A stretch of 64,000 nt of DNA, taken from positions 1,065,700-1,129,699 of the forward strand of contig CALTAJ010000002.1 of the NCBI GenBank assembly GCA_943842245.1, read 5' to 3'. Below are positions 52,487-62,888 of the stretch, piece after piece. Below the pieces are notes generated by a model. That model saw nothing but the letters and a program-made list of their open reading frames with translations. It ran no database searches and had not been told where the DNA came from. The position numbers and the translations under genes were made by a program. Positions within the stretch are counted from its first letter, which is position 1. Each line of letters begins with the position of its first letter. The stretch is from an uncultured Flavobacteriaceae bacterium (GTDB lineage: Bacteria; Bacteroidota; Bacteroidia; Flavobacteriales; Flavobacteriaceae).

Positions 52487-53606
52487 TTGTTATTTCGTTT
52501 TTTATTAATTCTGATAGTGACTTAAGTCCTTTTTCTGAACTAAAATACTTCTTTGCTACTTTATATGCCATTTTTGGATAATTTTAATTTTAAATTCTTA
52601 TCCAAAATTAATTTTTCCATTGCTGTTCTTAACTCTTCAGTACTTTTAGGGTTTATTAATAAGGCGCTGTGATTATCTTTTAAATAATTTGGAATCATCC
52701 CAACATTAGTTGTTATCGAAGCTAAACCGCAAGAAAGAGCTTCTATTAAAGCATTAGGCATTCCTTCTGACCAAGAAGGCAAAACAAATACATCAGCGGA
52801 TTTATAATATTCATTTAGTTGGTTATTTGGTTTCCAACCTTCAAATTTAATGAAGTCTTCAAGTTTATTTTTAGAAATAAAATCTTTTGCTGATTTCATT
52901 AATTTTCCATTTCCAATAAAAGTGAAAAATAAAGAATGCTTTTTATCTTTGAGTATTTTAATGGAATTAAGTATCTCTAAACACCTTTTTCTTTTTCAAG
53001 CCACCCAACAAATAGAAAAGAAACAACATCAGATTGACTTTCATTTTTTCTGTTTTCTCCAATTAAAAGTAATTTTTCAGTTGCAGTCCAATTGTGTAAT
53101 ACCTTTATCCTTTTTTCGGATATATCTAGTTTTTGTGATGCAAAAAGCTTCCAATTTTCTCCTTGTGCTAGAAATATTGCTTCAGCAAATAAATATTTTA
53201 TAATTCTTTTAAAAAATGGAAACTTTTCTATTTGATAAATTAAATTTCCTGCTCTTGGAAAAATTAAGGGTTGTGCGCCAGAAATTTTTGATATCAAAAC
53301 CATTATACCTTTTTCCAAAGCACTTAATCCATCCGAACAAAAGATAAGAGTTACTTTAGGCTTATGTGTAAAAATTTTAAATACAAATCGAATAAGTCTA
53401 AAAAAGGCTAAAAAAAAACGAATTATAAAAGTTGGTGGAGGATTTGATATTTGAGAAGAATCAAATTGAATCAGTTTTATATTCGAAAAAAAATGAGAAT
53501 TAATAATCAGCTCGCAGGACTGCTGAATCCCACCAAAAATAAGCTTCTTTGGAAAAGAACCTACTATAAGTAAAGATTGGTTTTTGTTTGAAATTAATGA
53601 TTTCAT
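52479..53606 (-). pseudogene. Glycosyltransferase family 4, two frame breaks
   Basis: ORFs 52977..53606 and 52561..52899 join if one T is restored near 52978 (GVLEILNSIKILKDKKHSLFFTFIGNGKLMKSA); C-terminus joins if one base is removed near 52571. Confidence 0.82.
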
Positions 53607-54850
53607 TAGCTTCTTGCCGTTTCTTTAAAAACTTTTTTGATTTCTCTTTCAGTTACTTTTACATCGTGATTTTTTAACCAATAAGAATATGATAGTTTGC
53701 GTAGTTGATCTCTGTAGGTATTGTCAAAATGAATTTTTTTAAAATATTCGAAAAGATCATTAGATGTAAAATTTAGGGGTAAAAGTGTTTTACAATATTT
53801 CCCTATTGTTTTATTTCCGCCTACGTTGGTCACAATAGTTGGAATTGCATAACTTATTGCCTCAATAAGTGCCATAGGTGTCCCCTCCGAAGAACTTACA
53901 TTAAGAAAAACATCAATCGGTTTATTTTCAAAGAAAGCTTTTAAATCATTATCATCTAGACCTCCAAGAAACTTAATTTTAAATCTGTCAAACCTCAGCT
54001 GTTTTGTATATTCTTTTAGATCATCTAGTTCTTCACCATTTCCAATGTGGAAATATTGAATTTCAAAATCCGAATAATCTTCAAGTTCTTTTAATGCATT
54101 TAAAAGATAATCTATTCTTTTTACTGGATCTGTTCTAGAAAGGGTAAGAGCTCTAAAAATCCCATCATTTGAAGGTTTTGACTTTTTGGACTTTTGTATT
54201 ACTCCTGAATTTAGATGGGAAACTTTATGTTTAAATACAGGATATTTATTTTTTAAATATTGTGCTCCTTCTCGAGAATCTGGAATTATATGATCTATTA
54301 ATTCCATTGCTTTATTTCTGAATGGTATTATTTTTTCAGGACGTCGTTCAAAATATAAGTCATGGCCATGCGCACCAGTAATTACTTTAGAAGTTGGATA
54401 TCTCAATTTAAAGAATAAAGCTCCTAAGGTATAATCATCAAACCAAAAAGAATAAATAAAAACTTCAGAGGGGAGAATTCCTTTGTTTTTTAAATTGTAT
54501 TCTAAGAAGACCATCAGATAGATGCCTTTTAAATAGGCATATATTGACTTTTTTAATTTATATAATCTTTTATTTTTATTTATACTCCTAACTTCGTCAA
54601 ATAAAAAACTAATGTATTTTAAAAAATAAATCAAAAACTGAAAAAGAATAACCCCTTTTGGATTTCTTAAATTAAAAAAGATTTTGTCTTTCGGGTAGGG
54701 ATAGTCATACTGAAACTTTAAACGTCCTGTTGGTAATAAAAATATGTTTTTAAAACTCCTTTTAAGATTATTTAATTGGACGTTTAAAAGATTGTACTCG
54801 GCATTTCCCTTTAAAATTGGATAGTTAGTGCAAACGACAACTAGATTCAT
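53606..54850 (-). CDS. Glycosyltransferase family 4
   Basis: 414 aa; GT-B with SSEGTPMALIEAISYAIPTIVTNVGG. Confidence 0.9.
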   Translation of the reverse strand: MNLVVVCTNYPILKGNAEYNLLNVQLNNLKRSFKNIFLLPTGRLKFQYDYPYPKDKIFFNLRNPKGVILFQFLIYFLKYISFLFDEVRSINKNKRLYKLKKSIYAYLKGIYLMVFLEYNLKNKGILPSEVFIYSFWFDDYTLGALFFKLRYPTSKVITGAHGHDLYFERRPEKIIPFRNKAMELIDHIIPDSREGAQYLKNKYPVFKHKVSHLNSGVIQKSKKSKPSNDGIFRALTLSRTDPVKRIDYLLNALKELEDYSDFEIQYFHIGNGEELDDLKEYTKQLRFDRFKIKFLGGLDDNDLKAFFENKPIDVFLNVSSSEGTPMALIEAISYAIPTIVTNVGGNKTIGKYCKTLLPLNFTSNDLFEYFKKIHFDNTYRDQLRKLSYSYWLKNHDVKVTEREIKKVFKETARS

Positions 54851-54926
54851 TTTGTAAAATAAAATTGATTGAGTTCGCTAGAAAGATACGAACCTACAAA
54901 TGCATTAGCTCTTGAAATAAGAATTC

Positions 54927-55640
54927 TCATTGCTCGTTTATAAATTTATGTTTTTTAAAGATATCTGTTGCCTTCATATAATCATCAGGACGTCCAATAT
55001 CTAACCAAAATCCTTTATGCTCAATCAGTTTAACCTGACACTTTTTTTCGATAAGCCTTATCATAAGGGAGTCAAATCCAAAAAAAGTATTAAATGGAAT
55101 TTGTTTTACGGCTTCTTTATTAACCATATAAACCCCCATACTAACTTCAAAATTAAATTGCGGTTTTTCTTGGAAACCTGTTAAATAATTTTTGGTTGAT
55201 TTCTCTAAAACTCCAAAATCAACAAGTTGTTGCCTCTTGAAAGATGAAATCGAAAATATAGTATTTGATTTATTGTGTTGTTCAAAAAATGCACCAAAAT
55301 CTAAATCTGTTAATGTATCGCCATTCATTACAAGAAAACTCTCATCTAGATCATCAATTAAAGTTAATGGCCCCATAGTTCCCAGAGGCTTCTGTTCCAA
55401 AACATAATCTATTTTAATACCCCATTTATCACCTTTACCAAAAAAAGCTTTGAAAATTTCAGCTTGATGATTTACAGCCAAAGTAATACGATTAAAGCCA
55501 TATGATTTTAATTGACGAATAATAACTTCAATAATTGGATAGTCTCCAATAGGCATAAGAGGCTTTGGTAATGCAATTGTATAGGGCTTTAGTCGAGTAC
55601 CTTTTCCTCCACAAAGAATAATAGCTCTTTTATCATTCAT
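54927..55640 (-). CDS. Sugar-1-phosphate nucleotidyltransferase
   Basis: 237 aa; GGKGTRLKPYTIALPKPLMPIGDYPIIEV; VMNGDTLTDLDF. Confidence 0.88.
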   Translation of the reverse strand: MNDKRAIILCGGKGTRLKPYTIALPKPLMPIGDYPIIEVIIRQLKSYGFNRITLAVNHQAEIFKAFFGKGDKWGIKIDYVLEQKPLGTMGPLTLIDDLDESFLVMNGDTLTDLDFGAFFEQHNKSNTIFSISSFKRQQLVDFGVLEKSTKNYLTGFQEKPQFNFEVSMGVYMVNKEAVKQIPFNTFFGFDSLMIRLIEKKCQVKLIEHKGFWLDIGRPDDYMKATDIFKKHKFINEQ

Positions 55641-55645
55641 AAGTT

Positions 55646-56644
55646 TTATTGATTATATCTGCTTGGTTTGTAGTTTTTCCTATTTACTGTTATCGAAAAC
55701 CAATCAATTGTTTTTTTCAATCCTAATTTAAACCCTTCTTCTCCTTTAAATTTTGGTGACCACTTAAGAATTTTTTCAGCTAACGAATTATCCGAAAACA
55801 ACCGGTTTACTTCACTCTCTTGTGGTCTAATCCTTTGTTTATCAGTAACAATATTAAGCTCTTTACCCATCAAGCTAGAAATCATTTGTGCTGTTTTTAA
55901 GATTGAAATTTCAAAACCAGCTCCAAGATTAACTACTTTTCCAATATTTTCAGTGGAATTAATACCTGCAATAATCCCATCAACAGTGTCAAGAACGTAT
56001 GAAAAGTCTCTTGTAGCTTCAATATTCCCAAGTTTAATTTCATTTTTGCCATCCAGTATTTGAGTAATTATAGTCGGTATGACCGCTCTATTAGATTGTC
56101 TTGGCCCAAAAGTATTGAACGGTCTTATTATACCTACTGGGAGTTCGTATGACTTATTAAACGAAATAGCCAATTGATCAGCAGCAATTTTAGAAGCAGA
56201 ATATGGCGATTGTCCTACATTAGGGTGTTTTTCATCTATAGGTACATATTGTGCTGAGCCATATATTTCACTTGTTGAAATATGAATTATTTTTTTGCAC
56301 TCATATTTTTTTGAAGCTTCAAGGATATTTAGAGTTCCGTTAATATTTGTATCCACATAAGAGTTCGGTGATTGATAGGAATAGGGAATTGCAATAAGAG
56401 CGGCTAAATGAAGAACACAATCACACCCTTTTACAATTGCATCAACTCCAAAAGGATCACGTATGTCTCCGCTTACAACTTCAATTTTGAATTTGACTTC
56501 TTGATCTAGTGTATCTAACCAACCCCATGAATTAAATGAGTTGTACATAACCAAAGCACGAACTTCATAACCCAAGCTTATTAATCTTTCAACCAAATGT
56601 GATCCAATAAATCCATCTGCGCCTGTTACAAGAATTTTATTCAT
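55646..56644 (-). CDS. SDR family 4,6-dehydratase, LegB-like
   Basis: 332 aa; GADGFIGSHLVERL...VMYNSFNSWGWLDTL...GDIRDPFGV...HLAALIAIPYSYQSPNSYVDTN...QSPYSASKIAADQLA; recognised as resembling the LegB family. Confidence 0.75.
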   Translation of the reverse strand: MNKILVTGADGFIGSHLVERLISLGYEVRALVMYNSFNSWGWLDTLDQEVKFKIEVVSGDIRDPFGVDAIVKGCDCVLHLAALIAIPYSYQSPNSYVDTNINGTLNILEASKKYECKKIIHISTSEIYGSAQYVPIDEKHPNVGQSPYSASKIAADQLAISFNKSYELPVGIIRPFNTFGPRQSNRAVIPTIITQILDGKNEIKLGNIEATRDFSYVLDTVDGIIAGINSTENIGKVVNLGAGFEISILKTAQMISSLMGKELNIVTDKQRIRPQESEVNRLFSDNSLAEKILKWSPKFKGEEGFKLGLKKTIDWFSITVNRKNYKPSRYNQ

Positions 56645-56860
56645 TGAAATTTAATCTTAAATTTTGCATTTATAAAATTATTTAAATTAGATTTAAATTT
56701 TTTACAAGTTCCTATATACTGTTTCATGAATGTTTATTTTATAAATAGATTCCACTTTTTGTCTTTAGATTCATTTCATTATTTTTTAATATTCAAAACT
56801 GGGTTTTTTGACAAAATTTGAATAAATGATTTGCAGTAAAACGGCTTGAGAGTCTTTCAT

Positions 56861-57721
56861 TTAAGATAAATTTTTTATGTGATTAGCTAGTTGATCTCTT
56901 GGATCCCATTTAAGCAAGTCTAGTAAATTATCGTTTTTCCTTAATGTTTTCTTATAATTGCCTGGCTGGTCAGGAATTAAAACTGATTTTGAATTAAATC
57001 TAAGTCTAAACATTTCAAACAATTCATTGATACTGTAATTATTTCCTGTGCCAAGTTCCCAGCCATCATCCTGAACTATATCTGAAAAACCTATTTTAAT
57101 TAATCCATCAACAATGTCACTAACATGAGTAAAATCTCTTCTCTGCATTCCGTCCCCAACTATTGGCAAGGGCTCTCCTTTAATTGCCTTAGTAGTCCAT
57201 ATTCCTATCACATTTCCAAATTTTTCATTTCTATTCTCCCTAGGTCCATAAACATTATAAAATCTGGCAATTTCAACTTTAAGGTCATAACTTTTTTTGT
57301 AGAGTTTACAAACTTGTTCACCAAGATATTTATACATTGCGTATGGAGAGTCTTCAGGACTAAAATGTTTTGACGAAGAACCAGCATATACAACTTTAAC
57401 GTCATTTTTTTTTGCCCATTCCATAACTTTCATTGTCCCTTTTACATTTACTCTAAAGTAATCTACTGGATCATCAAAAGAAGGTTGTACTCTTGCCTTT
57501 GCTGCCAAATGATAGCACACATCAATAGACTCGTCAACATCAGATATTTTTTCTATATCATTCTTAATGTATTTTACATTATCATGTTCATTTTCTTTTT
57601 TACCAAATGAATAATCATCAATTGAAACTACGTTATGACCATTTTTCGAAAGTGTTTCTGCAAGATTAGAACCTATAAATCCTGCTCCTCCTGTAATCAA
57701 TATGTTTTTCTTTTTTATCAT
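56861..57721 (-). CDS. NAD-dependent epimerase/dehydratase
   Basis: 286 aa; [38 protein letters not shown]. Confidence 0.87.
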   Translation of the reverse strand: MIKKKNILITGGAGFIGSNLAETLSKNGHNVVSIDDYSFGKKENEHDNVKYIKNDIEKISDVDESIDVCYHLAAKARVQPSFDDPVDYFRVNVKGTMKVMEWAKKNDVKVVYAGSSSKHFSPEDSPYAMYKYLGEQVCKLYKKSYDLKVEIARFYNVYGPRENRNEKFGNVIGIWTTKAIKGEPLPIVGDGMQRRDFTHVSDIVDGLIKIGFSDIVQDDGWELGTGNNYSINELFEMFRLRFNSKSVLIPDQPGNYKKTLRKNDNLLDLLKWDPRDQLANHIKNLS

Positions 57722-57945
57722 AAATCAAATATAAAATTTCTTGATTTCTTAATCATTATTTAAACAATTTTTAAATATTAATCAAGTTTCATTTACTTTA
57801 ATTGAGAAAATTATTTATTTTGATATACGTATTTCAAAACTATACAAAAATTCCAATGTTGTATTGTTCTAAAATATTATGGAAATAGATAATAAATATT
57901 TTCTGTAATGCATTTCAATAGATTTTGACATTCGATAAATTATAC

Positions 57946-58587
57946 TCACACAATTCCCTTCCAAGTTGCACCATTTTTTGTCCAAAAGTGATATGCAACC
58001 TGATTAGGATCGTATAGATATGAATATCCTTTATCAATAATTTCTTTTGCCCAAAACCTATCCTCTTTTCCAGAATATTCTTCAGGCATTGGGGATTCCA
58101 ATAAACCCTCTTTTTTATAAAAGCAAAATGCATTATGCAAGAAATATCTATTCTCAATCTCAGAAAATTTATTTGCCTCTACTTTATCTGAGAAGTTTGA
58201 CCAGATGTAAGATGGTGTAATTTTTTTACCCCTAAAAACAGGGATTTGTTTTCCAAAAATAGCTTTATATGTTTCTAATTGATCTTTTATTTTTTGGAAA
58301 TTTAGATTAATTATTTGAGTATGCCCTGACATTACGAGTACATAATCATTTGAACTAAGTTGCACCCCAGCATTTATAGATTTACCTGGTCTATAGTTGT
58401 CAATATTCTTAGTTATAATACTAGTTCTGTTATTAAAGTTTTGAACAACATCCATTGAATCATCCCTTGAATTATTGTTTAATACAATAATCTCTGGATT
58501 ATCAAAAAATTCAATACATGATTGAATAGCAAACCCTATATATTCAGCTTCATTTTTATTTCTAATGATGATACTTATATTATCCAT
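57946..58587 (-). CDS. Glycosyltransferase family 2
   Basis: 213 aa; SIIIRNKNEAEYIGFAIQS...IIVLNNNSRDDSMDVV; EDRFWAKEIIDKGY. Confidence 0.85.
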   Translation of the reverse strand: MDNISIIIRNKNEAEYIGFAIQSCIEFFDNPEIIVLNNNSRDDSMDVVQNFNNRTSIITKNIDNYRPGKSINAGVQLSSNDYVLVMSGHTQIINLNFQKIKDQLETYKAIFGKQIPVFRGKKITPSYIWSNFSDKVEANKFSEIENRYFLHNAFCFYKKEGLLESPMPEEYSGKEDRFWAKEIIDKGYSYLYDPNQVAYHFWTKNGATWKGIV

Positions 58588-59380
58588 TAAATCTTCCCGT
58601 ATAATTTATCCTTGAATCATTCTCTTTTTCATTATAACCTAATCCCAAATCATTAAACATCATTTTCCTTTTTTTTATGAAATCTGTCAAGTCTTTAAGT
58701 TGTTCAGGTAAAATCGCAAATTTATTATCTCTGCCTGGTAAATTTTTGTCAATGGTAAAATGTTTTTCAATTATAACAGCCCCTTCTCCAACAGCAATTT
58801 TAGAAGATTCCACACCTTCTATATGATCACTTAGCCCTACCTTATCACATATTGTCATTAATTTTTTCATTTTTGGCAAATTAGCTTGAGAAAAATCTTG
58901 AGGATAAATTGAGACACAATGCATCAAATATAAATCTGCGTTTTGAATCTTTTTTACACTTTCACTTATTTCACCAAATGTAGATGTACCAGATGACATT
59001 ATTAATGTTTTAAAATTATTATCACAAAAGCTAATTAATTCATGATTTCTTGATTCAAAACTTGGTATTTTAACGATATCACAGCCCAGATCCAACAAAA
59101 CTTTAGCATCAGGTATACTAAAAACACTAGATAAAAAAGAAATATTGTTTTCTTCACAATATTTTATTAATGTTTTGTGATCTTGAATTGAAAGTTCAGC
59201 TTTTTCGTAAATTTCTTTTCTACCATCGTGATCCCAGGCGCCTTTTTTTAGTCTTGATGTTGACCAAGTCTGAAATTTTGCATAGTTGGCCCCATTATCT
59301 TTTGCAGATTTAATAAACTTCTTTGCAAGCTCTATATCTCCACAATGATTCCAACCAATCTCCGCTATAATTTTTATCAT
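58580..59380 (-). CDS. NeuB/SpsE-like nonulosonate synthase family protein lacking a SAF domain
   Basis: 266 aa; AEIGWNHCGDIELAKKFIKSAKDNGANYAKFQTW; VKIPSFES; MSSGTSTFGEI; GLSDHIEG; EKHFTIDKNLPGRDNKFAI. Confidence 0.85.
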   Translation of the reverse strand: MIKIIAEIGWNHCGDIELAKKFIKSAKDNGANYAKFQTWSTSRLKKGAWDHDGRKEIYEKAELSIQDHKTLIKYCEENNISFLSSVFSIPDAKVLLDLGCDIVKIPSFESRNHELISFCDNNFKTLIMSSGTSTFGEISESVKKIQNADLYLMHCVSIYPQDFSQANLPKMKKLMTICDKVGLSDHIEGVESSKIAVGEGAVIIEKHFTIDKNLPGRDNKFAILPEQLKDLTDFIKKRKMMFNDLGLGYNEKENDSRINYTGRFNG

Positions 59381-59392
59381 TTTTAAATTTAT

Positions 59393-60349
59393 TTAATTAA
59401 GTTCCAGTAATTTAAATTTGGATCCAAATATAGACGCATATTTTGATAGAGATGTTTTGTATCCAATAATTTTTTTTCTTTCAAACAGCATTTCCAATTC
59501 AATATTAGTGTCATTTGAACAAATTACTATGTCATTTGAATCTATCTCGTCAAAGACTTTCCTAATTTCATTATCAATATTTTTGGATGAAGTAAATGAT
59601 GGGTGTAATTTTATTACTCCTTCCCCTTTCATTTCTTCAATTAACTGCTTAAACATTGTTTTCCAATATTCCCTTTTTATCCTTCTTGATGCACATGTAA
59701 GTCCAATTTTAGTTATTCCAAATAGTTTTGGCTTATAATCTTTTTTTAATGGTATAAAATCATTTAGAAGAATAATCTTTTTTTTTGGAACTCTTGGAAA
59801 AACATCTTTATTAATTCCTATATAACATTTAGAATCATTTCTAAAATAAAAGCCAATTTCGTCAACTTTATTAAACCTATTTCTCCAATTTCTTAAAAAT
59901 TTATCTTCCCATGACAATTGGTTCGGATTAAACTCTGGGATTTGCATATACGAATGCTGACCTTCTTCAATATAAATATGACCTTTACAACGATCTTCTT
60001 CAATAATCTTTTCAGCATTTAAATAAGCCCATGACGTATATAAAATAAAGTTTGAGCCTCTTGAATTAATTTGAGCTTTAATCAAACTTGCCGTGGGATA
60101 ATAAAAGAAAATTCTTTCTAAATATCTGTAATATTTTCCAATATTAATTTTGGTTACAGAATAATCAATCAAAGATGTATCTGTATCTCTAAATGAAAAT
60201 ATTTTTATGTTTTTTGATTTTATTTTATACTTATTTATTATCATTTTTGTTAATAAAACCGTAATAGGGTTAACTACAAAAAAAATATGGGTCCAGTTTC
60301 TGTCTAAAGCCTGTTTAACTATCTCTGGAATTTGTTTGTTTTTAACCAT
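59393..60349 (-). CDS. Hypothetical protein; candidate sialyltransferase-like GT-B enzyme
   Basis: 318 aa; IYIEEGQHSY ([DE][DE]G-type motif) and IKLHPSF (HP motif); adjacent to NeuB-like gene. Confidence 0.5.
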   Translation of the reverse strand: MVKNKQIPEIVKQALDRNWTHIFFVVNPITVLLTKMIINKYKIKSKNIKIFSFRDTDTSLIDYSVTKINIGKYYRYLERIFFYYPTASLIKAQINSRGSNFILYTSWAYLNAEKIIEEDRCKGHIYIEEGQHSYMQIPEFNPNQLSWEDKFLRNWRNRFNKVDEIGFYFRNDSKCYIGINKDVFPRVPKKKIILLNDFIPLKKDYKPKLFGITKIGLTCASRRIKREYWKTMFKQLIEEMKGEGVIKLHPSFTSSKNIDNEIRKVFDEIDSNDIVICSNDTNIELEMLFERKKIIGYKTSLSKYASIFGSKFKLLELN

Positions 60350-61117
60350 TTAGAATTTTAAAAAGCTTTTAATTGTGTATTTAAAATTATACTTTATCCA
60401 AAACTGAGTGGAGTAAATTTTGTCGAAGAAATTTAATCTTCTTTTATTAAGATTAATATTGTTAAACCCTATGATTTGATTTTTTCTTGATTTATACTTT
60501 AAAAATAATTCCAGATTTCTTAATTCATTTTTTGTAATAGTATCTGGATGAAGACATATTGTCCATGTTCCAAAAAATTTATTTTTAAAATCCCATAGTT
60601 GTTGGGGTATATAATTAAATCCATTTTCAAAAAAACTTGAATATGCAATTCCGTCACTTATAACTCTTATGTCTGTAACTTGCTCTAATGCCTTGAGTGT
60701 TTTCAGATCAAAAGTGTGGCTAGGTGCAACCCATAGCTTGGGTTTTATTCCATTTGAAATAAATATGTCATTTGCCTTTTTTATTTTTTCAATTTGTTCT
60801 TTTAAACTTAAACCCCCAAATTCACTTCTATTATAGAATGGGAATTTTAATTTAAATCTTTGACAATTGTGATAAACATGACTATAACCATGCATTGCAA
60901 TAGTCCAATTCAATTTTTGCCATTTATGAACCTTTTCCCAAAATTTTTCATTATATGCAGAGTATTGGATATTCTTATCCATATTATTAGGAGTAACTGC
61001 TACTATAGGTTTTACATTATATTTTATTAGAATCTTTTCAATTATGTTCCACTTGTTATTGTCTAAATAATGACTTGCATCATCAAGTCTAATTAGATAT
61101 TTTGGTGAAAAAATCAT
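60350..61117 (-). CDS. Polysaccharide deacetylase-like (DUF2334-type)
   Basis: 255 aa; IRLDDASHYLD, MHGYSHVYH, WVAPSHTFD. Confidence 0.75.
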   Translation of the reverse strand: MIFSPKYLIRLDDASHYLDNNKWNIIEKILIKYNVKPIVAVTPNNMDKNIQYSAYNEKFWEKVHKWQKLNWTIAMHGYSHVYHNCQRFKLKFPFYNRSEFGGLSLKEQIEKIKKANDIFISNGIKPKLWVAPSHTFDLKTLKALEQVTDIRVISDGIAYSSFFENGFNYIPQQLWDFKNKFFGTWTICLHPDTITKNELRNLELFLKYKSRKNQIIGFNNINLNKRRLNFFDKIYSTQFWIKYNFKYTIKSFLKF

Positions 61118-61118
61118 T

Positions 61119-62888
61119 TTATTTTTTTGAAATTAACCATTCCCCAAGAAGTAGGTGATCTAAACCACATCTTGTAAAAGTATCAATTGCATCTTCTGGC
61201 GAGCCAACAATTGATTCCCCGTGAATATTGAAAGATGTATTCATTAATGCTCCTACTCCTGTTAAGTCTTGGAAGGCTTTAATAAGGTTATAATATTTTA
61301 GATTATCCTTTTTTCTTACTATTTGAGGTCTAGCTGTTCTGTCAAATGGATGAAGTCCAGCAGTTAAGTGCTCCTCTGCCAAGTTGGTCGAATCAAACCC
61401 AACTGCCATAAACCGTGCATCGATTTTTTTTGGGTTTACTATGTAATCATGTTCTCTATCTTCTATAATACTAGGAGCAAAAGGCATCCAGAAATCTCTC
61501 ATTTTAACAACCTTATTAATTCTATGAATTACATCTGGTCTTCTTGGATCTGCAAGAATAGATCTATTCCCAAGAGCTCTTGCACCAAATTCCATTTTAT
61601 CATTACTAAATCTTGCGATAACCTCTCCTTTTGCTAATATTTTTGCACAATCTTTATTATTTGCTTTAGTACAAATAAATTCCTTTGATAATTTATCTTT
61701 AATAACTTTATTTATATACTCTTCAGAAAAACTGGGTCCAAGATATCCAGATATTTGTTCAAGACTTTTGACTTTATTAGTTCTTGAGATATATTCAAGA
61801 AATGCAGCTCCTATAGAGATGGATTCATCTCCAGGGCCTGGAGGTATAAATATATTATTCAGATCTTTTAACTCTGCTATTAACTTGTTTGCTTTAATAT
61901 TTTGAGCAACACCGCCACTCATTACAATATTTTTAATTCCAGTTTCTTTTATACCATTGTGAATCCATTCTGTTAATATTTCTTCTGATCTCTTTTGAAT
62001 TCCATAAGCTATTGCATCAAATCTTTGTCCTTCAAGCTTTTCTTGAAAATAAAAAAAATGATCTTTAATTTTAGTCTTGTATTTAAAAGACAGGCCATCA
62101 ACCTGAAGTGTCTCAGCATACACATTATATGCCTCTTTTCCATATTTGTGAGTATTGTAGGCGGCGAGTCCCATTAATTTATACTCATGCTCAGCTGGTC
62201 TCATTCCGAGCAGAAGAGTAGCATATCTATACATTCTTCCAATGTTACAATTTGCTGACCTTGATATTTCTTTCAATTTTTTACCAGGAGAGCCAATAGA
62301 TACAGTTCCGTTTGCACCATCTCCAAAACCATCCATTGTATAGACTAATTGATCTTCATTTCTATATGGACTAGCTATGTATCCATAATAAGCATGACAT
62401 TTATGGTGATCATGATGAATTATTTTTGACTTATCAATGCCAATATACCCCGATACATGATTTACTCTTGCATCCCACATTCCCAGATTATCTGATTCAT
62501 CCTTAATATACTTTTTGTCATAATGAAAGTTAGATTCATCTATACAATGTGATAATATGTCAAGATATTTTGGGTTTTTATTTTCATAAAGTTTTGGATA
62601 CCAATATTCTTTTTGTTCTTTCCAATAATCTTGAATTGTTAGCTTCGAATTTCTTTGTGTGTAGAAATAAGCTGGAGTCAAATGCTTTGATGACATAGCT
62701 ACAAAATCAATATCATCAAATTTAGATTTCCCATAGCTTCAAGACACAATCAATAGCCTTAAATGGAAAACCATAATGATTTTTTTGTCTAGATAACCTT
62801 TCTTCGGCTATTGAACAAATCAGCTTTCCGTCTTTTAATAATGCTCGCACTAGCATTATGTCCGTCATGTATTCCTAGTATAATCATG
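61119..62888 (-). pseudogene. NodU/CmcH-type carbamoyltransferase with two N-terminal frame breaks
   Basis: ORF 61119..62696 (HHDHHKCHAYYGY, GDGANGT, GGVAQNIKANK, NTSFNIHGESIV); N-term MIILGIHDGHNASA / ALLKDGKLICSIAEERLSRQKNHYGFPFKAIDCVLKLWE / SKFDDIDFVAMSSKHLTPAYFY recovered by removing one base near 62847 and one near 62743. Confidence 0.85.

Noticed and set aside
52850-53203. 117-aa plus-strand ORF
   Set aside because: Antisense to the glycosyltransferase reading frame, which has family motifs.
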